This document shows positions 1 to 4,797 of a stretch of 5,644 nt of DNA, one piece after another. Position 1 is the first letter of the stretch, and each line of letters opens with the position of its first letter. Under the pieces are notes generated by a model. It made no database searches. It worked only from the letters and a program-made list of their open reading frames with translations, and had not been told where the DNA came from. The DNA comes from Candidatus Coatesiibacteriota bacterium (GTDB lineage: Bacteria > Oederibacteriota > CAKKQC01): contig JAHFSL010000193.1 of NCBI GenBank assembly GCA_023265785.1, forward strand, positions 1 to 5,644, written 5' to 3'. Both the position numbers and the translations under genes were made by a program.

Positions 1-19
1 GCGGACCTTGGGATTCTCA

Positions 20-23
20 TCTA
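20..23. repeat. Left target-site duplication TCTA
   Basis: TCTA just left of the insertion sequence matches TCTA at 1309-1312 on the other side. Four bases alone could match by chance, but keeping one copy restores the kinase reading frame (ATC TAC GAA), which supports it as the duplicated target. Confidence 0.65.
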
Positions 24-25
24 AC

Positions 26-52
26 GGTTGTAGGTCAAATGAAACCAGAGAG
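26..52 (+). repeat. Left terminal inverted repeat of the insertion sequence
   Basis: Aligned without gaps to the reverse complement of 1282-1308, 22 of 27 bases match: GGTTG at the outer end and a perfect 14-base core ATGAAACCAGAGAG at 39-52. A further identical block, CGTGGG at 65-70, matches the reverse complement of 1264-1269 at the same offset, so weaker symmetry continues inward. The repeat overlaps the 3' end of the transposase gene: its stop codon (35-37) and last codons lie inside it. Confidence 0.85.
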
Positions 53-1258
53 CTTGGCCTTTGTCGTGGGGTGTAGCGGGAAGGCCTGTTGGTGAATGAC
101 CGATGGCTGCGCTCCGCCACGCTCGAACAGCACACTCAGGCTCTCGCTGGTGAGATCCCATTTGGCGAGGACAAACAGGTTGATGTAGGGAGCTGGCACC
201 CGCACCTGGACGCGCGCCAAATCCACCAGCCCTCGTGGCCCTCGGGGGTCCTCGCTCACCTTGCGGATGAAGTAGACGGCGGGGCGGAACCCCGTGGCGC
301 GGTGCCGGCGCGTCGGCCTCACGTACCCCAAGTATTCCTGGTAGGCGCGGTTGAATTGGACCAAGCGCGGGTCCACCTCGCGTGGCGACCGAAAACGAAA
401 GCGATTCCAGAACTTGCGGGCGAACACACTGTTCGCCCCCTCCACCGACGCCTGATTCCACGGACGGCGGGGTGCGGTAAACACGGGGGTCACGCGTTGG
501 GTGATCAGCCAGATCGGCACCGCGCTCAACGTCCCCGGCCACGGGCTGCTCGCGGCAAACCCAAACCCGTTGTCGATCTTGATCATGTCCGGCCGCTCGA
601 ACCGGTCAAAGAAGGCCTGGCACCCCGCCATGGTCACTTCGGCCGTTTCCGCCTCCACCCGCTGGAAATACTTGAGTTTTCGCTCGCCCAGCAGGGAGAA
701 CGCCAGAAAGTGAACCGGGGCGGTCCGCCCCTGCAGAAACTTGCGACCGATGAAGTCGACTTCCAGTCGACTCGCTCCCAAACTCGCCAGCGTCCCTTCC
801 GGATAGCAGAGATAGCGCGCCGCCCCCCGCTGGCGCGGCTGACGAACGGTCGTCCGGCCGTGCTTGCGCAGCGTGCGGCCGATATAGCGCAGCGAGGGGA
901 TCACCGTGGCGGGATACCGCGTCCGCCAAGCGTGGTGAATGGCCGTGGCCCCCGTGAAGAACGCTCCCGGCTTCCCCCGAAGGAGGTCGTGGAGCGCCAA
1001 GACCCGCTGGTCGGTCCCGGCAGAATACAAGCGACTCACCCCGGCCGGCCAGCCGCGACGATCAGGAGTCACATCCTGGGCAGGACTCGTCGTCCACCTC
1101 GTCACGAAATCCCAGCTCACCCCAAGTTGACGGACGATCTCAGCTTTTGTGATCTTTTTTTGAAATGCCAGGCGTTCACCAAGGCCCGGAGCGCCATCCT
1201 CGCCGGTTTCTCCATGCCACAGCCCTCCTTCATCGCTCCTCAGCGGGGTCTGCTCCAT
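35..1258 (-). CDS. DDE (rve/integrase-core) transposase, probably frameshifted at its 5' end
   Basis: Catalyses cutting and joining of the insertion sequence ends. In the 407-residue open frame, a helix-turn-helix-like segment (about 37-56, ITKAEIVRQLGVSWDFVTRW) is followed by an integrase-core domain. The likely catalytic triad is D168 (VDFIGRK), D229 (IKIDNGFGF) and E273 (PWNQASVEGANSVF). The second Asp to Glu gap is 43 residues, longer than the 35 usual in many rve transposases. The ATG at 1258 opens this frame but has only a weak ribosome site. A much better start is ATG at 1213-1215, with AAGGAGG eight bases upstream, in another frame. That frame reads MEKPARMALRALVNAWHFKK and joins this one at the A7 run (1155-1161) by a -1 shift or one extra A, giving 393 residues. 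So this is either a one-base-damaged gene or one expressed by slippage. Residues before about 33 of the open frame are probably not native. Confidence 0.85.
   Translation of the reverse strand: MEQTPLRSDEGGLWHGETGEDGAPGLGERLAFQKKITKAEIVRQLGVSWDFVTRWTTSPAQDVTPDRRGWPAGVSRLYSAGTDQRVLALHDLLRGKPGAFFTGATAIHHAWRTRYPATVIPSLRYIGRTLRKHGRTTVRQPRQRGAARYLCYPEGTLASLGASRLEVDFIGRKFLQGRTAPVHFLAFSLLGERKLKYFQRVEAETAEVTMAGCQAFFDRFERPDMIKIDNGFGFAASSPWPGTLSAVPIWLITQRVTPVFTAPRRPWNQASVEGANSVFARKFWNRFRFRSPREVDPRLVQFNRAYQEYLGYVRPTRRHRATGFRPAVYFIRKVSEDPRGPRGLVDLARVQVRVPAPYINLFVLAKWDLTSESLSVLFERGGAQPSVIHQQAFPLHPTTKAKLSGFI
1117..1215 (-). CDS. Short 5' frame of the transposase, 32 residues, upstream of the slip site
   Basis: Starts at ATG 1213-1215 and reads MEKPARMALRALVNAWHFKK, then enters the A7 run and stops at TGA 1117-1119 after 32 codons. 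The first 20 residues look like a natural amphipathic N-terminus and continue smoothly into KITKAEIV of the long frame when one A is added. It is most likely the true beginning of the transposase rather than a separate peptide. Confidence 0.55.
   Translation of the reverse strand: MEKPARMALRALVNAWHFKKRSQKLRSSVNLG
1155..1161 (-). other. A7 run, candidate slippage or frameshift site
   Basis: Seven A's followed by GATC on the coding (minus) strand mark the exact point where the short 5' frame and the long transposase frame must meet. Homopolymer A runs are known slippage sites for RNA polymerase and ribosomes in several insertion-sequence families. The zero-frame codons are TTC AAA AAA AGA, so this is not the classic ribosomal A-AAA-AAG phasing; transcript slippage adding one A, or a simple one-base deletion, fits at least as well. 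Confidence 0.5.
1224..1230 (-). promoter_or_regulatory. Shine-Dalgarno sequence deciding the transposase start
   Basis: AAGGAGG on the minus strand lies eight bases before ATG at 1213-1215. No comparable site precedes the ATG at 1258, so translation probably begins in the short upstream frame. Confidence 0.65.
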
Positions 1259-1281
1259 CCTAGCCCACGGTGGTGCAACAC

Positions 1282-1308
1282 CTCTCTGGTTTCATCTGTC
1301 ACTCAACC
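1282..1308 (-). repeat. Right terminal inverted repeat of the insertion sequence
   Basis: This is the reverse complement of the left end, with 22 of 27 bases matching. The core is at 1282-1295 and the outer GGTTG (read on the minus strand) at 1304-1308. It lies upstream of the transposase start and so would also be close to any transposase promoter. The next base outside begins the TCTA duplication. Confidence 0.85.
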
Positions 1309-1312
1309 TCTA
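1309..1312. repeat. Right target-site duplication TCTA
   Basis: This is the partner of TCTA at 20-23. It lies immediately outside the right inverted repeat and begins the continuing kinase codons (TAC GAA CTT). Confidence 0.65.
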
Positions 1313-1361
1313 CGAACTTGTCGCGGGCCGGCGGCCCATCCCCGGAGGGACCGCGCTGGAG

Positions 1362-3644
1362 ATGCTGGCGAACATTCCGATCCATATCCCGCAGGGGCCC
1401 ACCGCGGGCGCTGAACCCGTTCTCGATATGATCGCGCTCAAGTGCCTGGCCAAGCACCCCGCGGACCGGTTCAGTTCGGCCGAAACATTTGCCAATGAAC
1501 TGGGGCGCTGGCTTCGGTCTGAACCATCCGTCATTTTCCCGGTCAGCCGCGTGCGGCGCACCGCTCTCTGGACTCGCAGGCACCCCATGGCGGCGTTGAT
1601 GGCGAGCGCTGTTTCGATCGCATCGGTCCTTGGCGTCTGGGGCCACCAGGCCCGGATGCGCTCCGAGCTCTATTTCGAGCGCGTGGCGCTGGTGGAACGG
1701 GAGCTGGCCGCCACCAATTTCCGGCGCGCGGAGGAACTCCTGGAGGCCTGCCCCCGAAGTCTCCGCGGATGGGAATGGTCCTGTCTGCGGCCGTTGGTGG
1801 ACCGGGACGCGCCGGTGCTCCAGACCGGCGTGCCCTCGCTGGGCGCCGCCATCAGCCGGGATGGCCGCCTTGCCGCCGCCGCCGGGCTGGACGGGAGGGT
1901 CCGGTGCTGGGACACCGCATCCCGGGTCCTCCTGTGGGAGCGCGCTTGCTTTGCAGGTCCCGCCCGCGGCGTGGCGTTCGATCCGGCGGGACGGAGGCTC
2001 GCCGTCGCCGGCGGCAACTATGACGTCCCGGGCGACGCGGCGATCCGGGTCCTGGACGCGGCCTCGGGAAGAGAACTGCTTGCGCTGGCCGGTCAGCCGT
2101 TCAATCCGTGGCGGGTGATCTTCAGTCCCGACGGCCACCGGCTGGCGTTTTCGGGCGGCGGGAAATCGCCGGGAAAGCGCGGAGGACTGCGCCTGTGTGA
2201 TGCCGCCACGGGGGCGGGTCTTGCCACCCTGGGGGACGTGCGGTCCCGCGTCTTCGGGATCGCGTTCAGCCCGGATGGGTATCGGCTGGCGTCAGCCGGG
2301 GATGACGGGCACGCCCGGATCTGGGAGCTTGCATCCGGACGGCAGATCGTGGAGACCAGCGGCGAGCCGGGTGCGAATTTTTGTATGGCTTTCAGTCCGA
2401 ATGGTCGATGGCTGGCGACCGGCGGCGGCCGGCTCAATTACGGCGACAGCGGGAACGTGACGATCTGGGATGCGGCCACGGGCCGGATGGCGTTTCCGCT
2501 TTCCGGACACACGGATGAGGTGTGGGGCGTGGCGTTCAATCCGGATGGCTCGCGGCTGGCTTCGGCCAGCAAGGACCACACGGTCAAAATCTGGGACCTT
2601 CAGGCTCGCCGCGAGGCCCTCACCTTGCACGGTCACGCCGACAACCTGTGGGCCGCGTCCTGGAGTGATGGCGGCATCCTCCTGACCGCCGGTGAGGACG
2701 GACAGGTCCGGCTCTGGGGCGTTCCGGGGCCACCGGATCCGGTAGTGGAACCGCCGCCCGTGCGGCTCACCGGCCACGCGGACCGGGTGTGGTGCGTGGC
2801 CTATTCGCCGGACGGGACCCGGCTGGCTTCGGGGTCCGAGGATCGGACCATCCGTATCTGGAACCTCGCAACGAATCGGGAGGAGCGGGTGCTCGACGGT
2901 CACACGGCCGGCGTCCGGGGCGTCGCCTGGAGCCCCGATGGCCGCCAGCTGGCCTCGGCCAGCTATGACAACACGGTCCGGTTATGGGACCCGCGGTCCG
3001 GTGCCACCCTCGCCGTGCTCTCGGACGAGGACGGGGGGTGGAATCACGCCATCGCATTCGATCCCCGGGGGGGGCGCCTCGCCACCGCCAGCAATTACGG
3101 ATTGACACTCTGGGAGACCGGTCCGCCGCCCCGCCACCGGACCATTCAAGGCCACCGTTGGGTCATTGGCGGGCTGGCCTACCTGCCCACAGGTGAAGGA
3201 TTGCTGACCGGAAGTTGGGACCGGACGGTGGTGTTCCGGCAGCCGGACACCGGGGCGATTGTGAGGACCATGCGCGGGCATACCGGGCGCATCTGCTCGG
3301 TGGATGTCTCGCGGGACGGCGCCACGGCCGTCACGGCCAGCAATGATGGCACCATCGGGGTCTGGAATACCGCCACCGGACTTGTCCGTCTCCGCCTGCG
3401 CGGCCATGCCATGGGGGTGCTGGACGCTGTCATCAGCCAGGACGGCCGGTGGGTGGCATCGGCCAGCCGCGACCAGACGGTTCGCCTTTGGGACGCCATC
3501 ACCGGGACCGAATTGCGCCGTTGGCGAGGGCACGCCGGTTCCCTGCGCGCCGTGGCATTCAGCCCCGATGGCCGCCAATTCGCCGTGGCCAGCGGGGCGG
3601 AACACCTGGGCGAGATCGCGCTCCGGCCCGTTCCCCGTCCCTAG
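1362..3644 (+). CDS. Surviving 3' part of the kinase gene: kinase tail, membrane helix and 14 WD40 repeats
   Basis: 760 residues from the first in-frame ATG; the frame is open back through 1308 into the insertion sequence, and the true gene starts outside the window. Residues 1-53 are the end of a kinase C-lobe, with LDMIALKCLAKHPADRFSSA holding the conserved late-lobe Arg (R36). Residues 75-94 form one membrane helix after a basic stretch (RRTALWTRRH). Residues 103-147 are a linker typical of PVC kinases (LYFERVAL, AEELLEACP, RGWEW). The rest is WD40 repeats. In the intact protein the kinase would be cytoplasmic and the propellers on the other side of the membrane. Without the catalytic core this fragment cannot be an active kinase; whether it is translated is unknown. 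GGAGGG at 1344-1349 lies 12 bases before the ATG, a poor spacing. No stop or frameshift is seen, which suggests a recent insertion or continued use. Confidence 0.85.
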   Translation: MLANIPIHIPQGPTAGAEPVLDMIALKCLAKHPADRFSSAETFANELGRWLRSEPSVIFPVSRVRRTALWTRRHPMAALMASAVSIASVLGVWGHQARMRSELYFERVALVERELAATNFRRAEELLEACPRSLRGWEWSCLRPLVDRDAPVLQTGVPSLGAAISRDGRLAAAAGLDGRVRCWDTASRVLLWERACFAGPARGVAFDPAGRRLAVAGGNYDVPGDAAIRVLDAASGRELLALAGQPFNPWRVIFSPDGHRLAFSGGGKSPGKRGGLRLCDAATGAGLATLGDVRSRVFGIAFSPDGYRLASAGDDGHARIWELASGRQIVETSGEPGANFCMAFSPNGRWLATGGGRLNYGDSGNVTIWDAATGRMAFPLSGHTDEVWGVAFNPDGSRLASASKDHTVKIWDLQARREALTLHGHADNLWAASWSDGGILLTAGEDGQVRLWGVPGPPDPVVEPPPVRLTGHADRVWCVAYSPDGTRLASGSEDRTIRIWNLATNREERVLDGHTAGVRGVAWSPDGRQLASASYDNTVRLWDPRSGATLAVLSDEDGGWNHAIAFDPRGGRLATASNYGLTLWETGPPPRHRTIQGHRWVIGGLAYLPTGEGLLTGSWDRTVVFRQPDTGAIVRTMRGHTGRICSVDVSRDGATAVTASNDGTIGVWNTATGLVRLRLRGHAMGVLDAVISQDGRWVASASRDQTVRLWDAITGTELRRWRGHAGSLRAVAFSPDGRQFAVASGAEHLGEIALRPVPRP
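1809..3632 (+). repeat. WD40 repeat region, 14 blades in two sets of seven
   Basis: Counting the dipeptide that ends strand d, repeats finish near residues 184 (CWD), 232 (VLD), 280 (LCD), 322 (IWE), 370 (IWD), 412 (IWD), 453 (LWG), 501 (IWN), 543 (LWD), 585 (LWE), 627 (FRQ), 669 (VWN), 711 (LWD) and 755 (ALR). A proline-rich linker (about 454-466, PGPPDPVVEPPP) falls exactly between the seventh and eighth. Fourteen repeats fit two seven-bladed beta-propellers. The first three, the eleventh and the last are the most degenerate. WD40 propellers are protein-binding platforms; the partner cannot be read from sequence. Confidence 0.8.
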
Positions 3645-3679
3645 CCGGACCGCACACTTTTCGCCCCGACGTCGCCTGA

Positions 3680-3712
3680 TCCCTTGAGGGGGCAAAGACC
3701 CCTGAGGAGGGA
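3680..3712 (+). promoter_or_regulatory. Hairpin covering the ribosome binding site of the next gene
   Basis: The left arm 3680-3692 (TCCCTTGAGGGGG) can pair with 3699-3712 (CCCCTGAGGAGGGA) around the loop CAAAGA: an inner AGGGG/CCCCT stem and an outer TCCCTT/GGAGGGA stem with one wobble, separated by a small bulge. The right arm contains the Shine-Dalgarno GAGGAGG (3704-3710), six bases before ATG 3717. It lacks a U run, so it is not a good terminator. A translation-limiting role is inference. Confidence 0.4.
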
Positions 3713-3716
3713 CTCC

Positions 3717-4214
3717 ATGAGGGAAGAATCGACGGCGTATGGAATCGCGTGGGCCCGGGGTGGATCGGAGGAGGTCATTCGGACGGCGCTGTTCCATCTC
3801 CTGGAGACGGGCCAGGCATGTCGGGACGAGGTGTTCACTCCCGGCCGGCCGGTTCAGCCGGCCTTTCGCGTCGCCCCCGGGCGGCGGGCGCCCGGCCATG
3901 GCATCACACGGGCGGTGTGGTCGTACCTGGATGGCGGGGCGCATCCCGCGGCCCTCATCGAACATCAGGGGTTGCGGACCCTGATTGACGCGGGCTGTTC
4001 ACGAATGGCCCGTCATGAGTCCTTCGCCAAGACGGGTCGGGAGAGCGTGGAACTGCTGAAGGTGGCCAAGGGTGGAACCCGGATCCTCATCGGGACGGCG
4101 TGGGAATCCTTTCACCGCGCGCTGGAAAGCGGCAAACGATATGTCGAGCCTGGAAGCCGGCCGTCGGCGTGGGAGCGTTTCCTCTGGTCAATCGGGATCT
4201 GGGGAGGAGGTTGA
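3717..4214 (+). CDS. Hypothetical protein, 165 residues, weakly like the TIGR04222 domain
   Basis: I do not recognise this gene with confidence. ATG 3717 was chosen because GAGGAGG (3704-3710) sits six bases upstream; a TTG at 3684 in the same frame would add 11 residues but has no good site. Residues 8-30 (YGIAWARGGSEEVIRTALFHLL) resemble the opening of TIGR04222-type proteins, which have a GG followed by a helix predicted to be DNA-binding-like. HGITRAVWSYL (61-71) and LRTLIDAGCSRM (86-97) fit a winged-helix-like helical pattern. There is no clear membrane helix or signal peptide; the C-terminus is FLWSIGIWGGG. Codon use is strongly GC-ending in the 5' half, as in a real gene. It lies 72 bases after the WD40 gene and one base before the next gene, so it is likely co-transcribed with it. 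The family suggestion is from memory of motif shape only. Confidence 0.7.
   Translation: MREESTAYGIAWARGGSEEVIRTALFHLLETGQACRDEVFTPGRPVQPAFRVAPGRRAPGHGITRAVWSYLDGGAHPAALIEHQGLRTLIDAGCSRMARHESFAKTGRESVELLKVAKGGTRILIGTAWESFHRALESGKRYVEPGSRPSAWERFLWSIGIWGGG
4201..4210 (+). promoter_or_regulatory. Strong Shine-Dalgarno sequence inside the end of the preceding gene
   Basis: GGGGAGGAGG ends five bases before ATG 4216 and also encodes the last glycines of the upstream protein. It fixes the start of the two-helix membrane protein at 4216 instead of the in-frame ATG at 4072, which would overlap the upstream gene by 143 bases. Confidence 0.7.
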
Positions 4215-4215
4215 C

Positions 4216-4797
4216 ATGACTGATGGGGCAGGAGGGATGCGCAGACGGCCGATGACCTGGGAGGAGAGGAGTCGGCTGGAGCGCCGATTCCTCTGGTTTC
4301 CTGTTGGCCTCTTCCTTCCTCCGTTACTCGTCTATGGATTCATTGCGCTTGGCGGCACTGATGAAGTGGGTACACGATATCAAGGGGACCCGGTCATGGC
4401 CTGGAAGGCCGCCAAAGTGACATTCATCGCGTTCGGAAGCGTTCTCGCGTTCCTAGGGTCCCGGCTGATCCGGGCCCTGCACAAGGGCATGGTGACACTC
4501 TTCACCGCTCGTGTCACAGGCAAGCGAAAGATTGAGGACGGGGAAGGTGGATGCACCTGGCGGCTCGAGCTCGCGTTAGGAAGTCCATTGAAACACCTCA
4601 CGGTCACCGCTTCTGAGTACGACTCAACATTTCTTGGCCAGATGCTGGAGGTGACCTGGGAGCCAATCACTCGAACGCGGTTCCAGACCATCTGGGTGCC
4701 CGGGGGAATGAGTGGTCGAGAGGCCGGTTTTCAGGGGCTGGCGAAACCCGCGAATCCTCATTTGGAAAACACGCCAAATCGGGAGGTGTCGCGATGA
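4216..4797 (+). CDS. Hypothetical membrane protein with two membrane helices, 193 residues
   Basis: Family not recognised. Residues 1-24 are polar and basic (RRRPMTWEERSRLERRF). Helix 1 spans about 25-46 (FLWFPVGLFLPPLLVYGFIALG), a roughly 20-residue loop follows, and helix 2 spans about 67-86 (VTFIAFGSVLAFLGSRLI). The remaining hundred residues look like a small beta-rich soluble domain (FTARVTGKRKI, CTWRLELALG, LKHLTVTASEY, MLEVTWEP). Two helices followed by a beta domain carrying a TARVTGK-type strand recalls DUF3592-like proteins, but this is only a resemblance. By the positive-inside rule both termini should face the cytoplasm. The start is set by the strong ribosome site at 4201-4210. 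Its stop overlaps the next start as ATGA (4794-4797), indicating translational coupling. Base composition is visibly less GC-rich than the flanking genes (for example 30 of 60 G+C at 4321-4380). Confidence 0.8.
   Translation: MTDGAGGMRRRPMTWEERSRLERRFLWFPVGLFLPPLLVYGFIALGGTDEVGTRYQGDPVMAWKAAKVTFIAFGSVLAFLGSRLIRALHKGMVTLFTARVTGKRKIEDGEGGCTWRLELALGSPLKHLTVTASEYDSTFLGQMLEVTWEPITRTRFQTIWVPGGMSGREAGFQGLAKPANPHLENTPNREVSR
4781..4786 (+). promoter_or_regulatory. Shine-Dalgarno sequence for the exported protein
   Basis: GGGAGG ends seven bases before ATG 4794 and lies inside the 3' end of the membrane-protein gene. It supports ATG 4794 as the start, overlapping the upstream stop by ATGA. Confidence 0.65.

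Larger units (their letters stand above)
24..1308 (-). mobile_element. Insertion sequence with DDE transposase, about 1.28 kb
   Basis: One transposase gene on the minus strand fills nearly the whole element. The ends carry imperfect inverted repeats (26-52 against 1282-1308) with an identical 14-base core ATGAAACCAGAGAG. The flanks carry TCTA at 20-23 and 1309-1312, consistent with a 4-bp target duplication. Removing the element restores an open kinase frame, which fixes the boundaries to within about two bases. The exact edge is ambiguous: with TCTA as target duplication the left end has two extra bases (AC) outside the symmetrical GGTTG. A TA duplication with slightly longer ends would restore the same coding sequence. 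I could not assign the element to a named IS family from sequence alone. Confidence 0.85.
1..3644 (+). pseudogene. Ser/Thr protein kinase-WD40 gene split by an insertion sequence
   Basis: This is a single original gene, interrupted. Bases 1-23 read GCG GAC CTT GGG ATT CTC ATC TA, giving ADLGILI plus the start of a Tyr codon. Base 1313 onward completes TAC and continues ELVAGRRPIPGGTALEM. Joined, this is the LGxxxYELxxGxxP segment of Hanks-type kinases (subdomain IX and after). The insertion sequence at about 24-1308 sits exactly between the two halves. The catalytic HRD and DFG motifs must lie left of the window, so I cannot say whether they are intact. The insertion separates the catalytic core from the C-lobe end, the membrane helix and the WD40 sensor part, so the full-length receptor-type kinase should not be made from this allele. 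The segment just before LG is shorter than the usual DxxSLG spacing; the window edge prevents checking this. Confidence 0.82.

Noticed and set aside
1282..1330. Outward promoter from the right end of the insertion sequence driving the kinase remnant
   Set aside because: No -35 and -10 pair with acceptable spacing could be seen reading rightward.
89..1414. Long plus-strand open frame of 441 codons opposite the transposase, running into the kinase remnant
   Set aside because: It is antisense to a recognisable transposase, crosses the element boundary, is rich in Arg, Pro and His as expected of a GC-rich shadow frame, and has no domain or good ribosome site.
1299..2138. Minus-strand open frame of 279 codons opposite the WD40 gene
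   Set aside because: It overlaps a clear coding region on the other strand and has shadow-like composition. The same applies to the minus-strand frames at 2292-2903 and 2982-3965.
3645..3679. Terminator after the WD40 gene
   Set aside because: No stem followed by a T run is present; the nearby hairpin at 3680-3712 has no U tract and covers a ribosome site instead.
3847..3863. GGCCGG-TTCAG-CCGGCC hairpin followed by TTT, terminator-like
   Set aside because: It lies inside the 165-residue coding region, has a six-base stem and only three T's, and such pairs arise easily in Gly/Pro/Arg codons of GC-rich genes.
4072..4215. Earlier in-frame start (ATG 4072) for the two-helix membrane protein
   Set aside because: It would overlap the upstream gene by 143 bases and lacks a ribosome site as good as GGGGAGGAGG before 4216.
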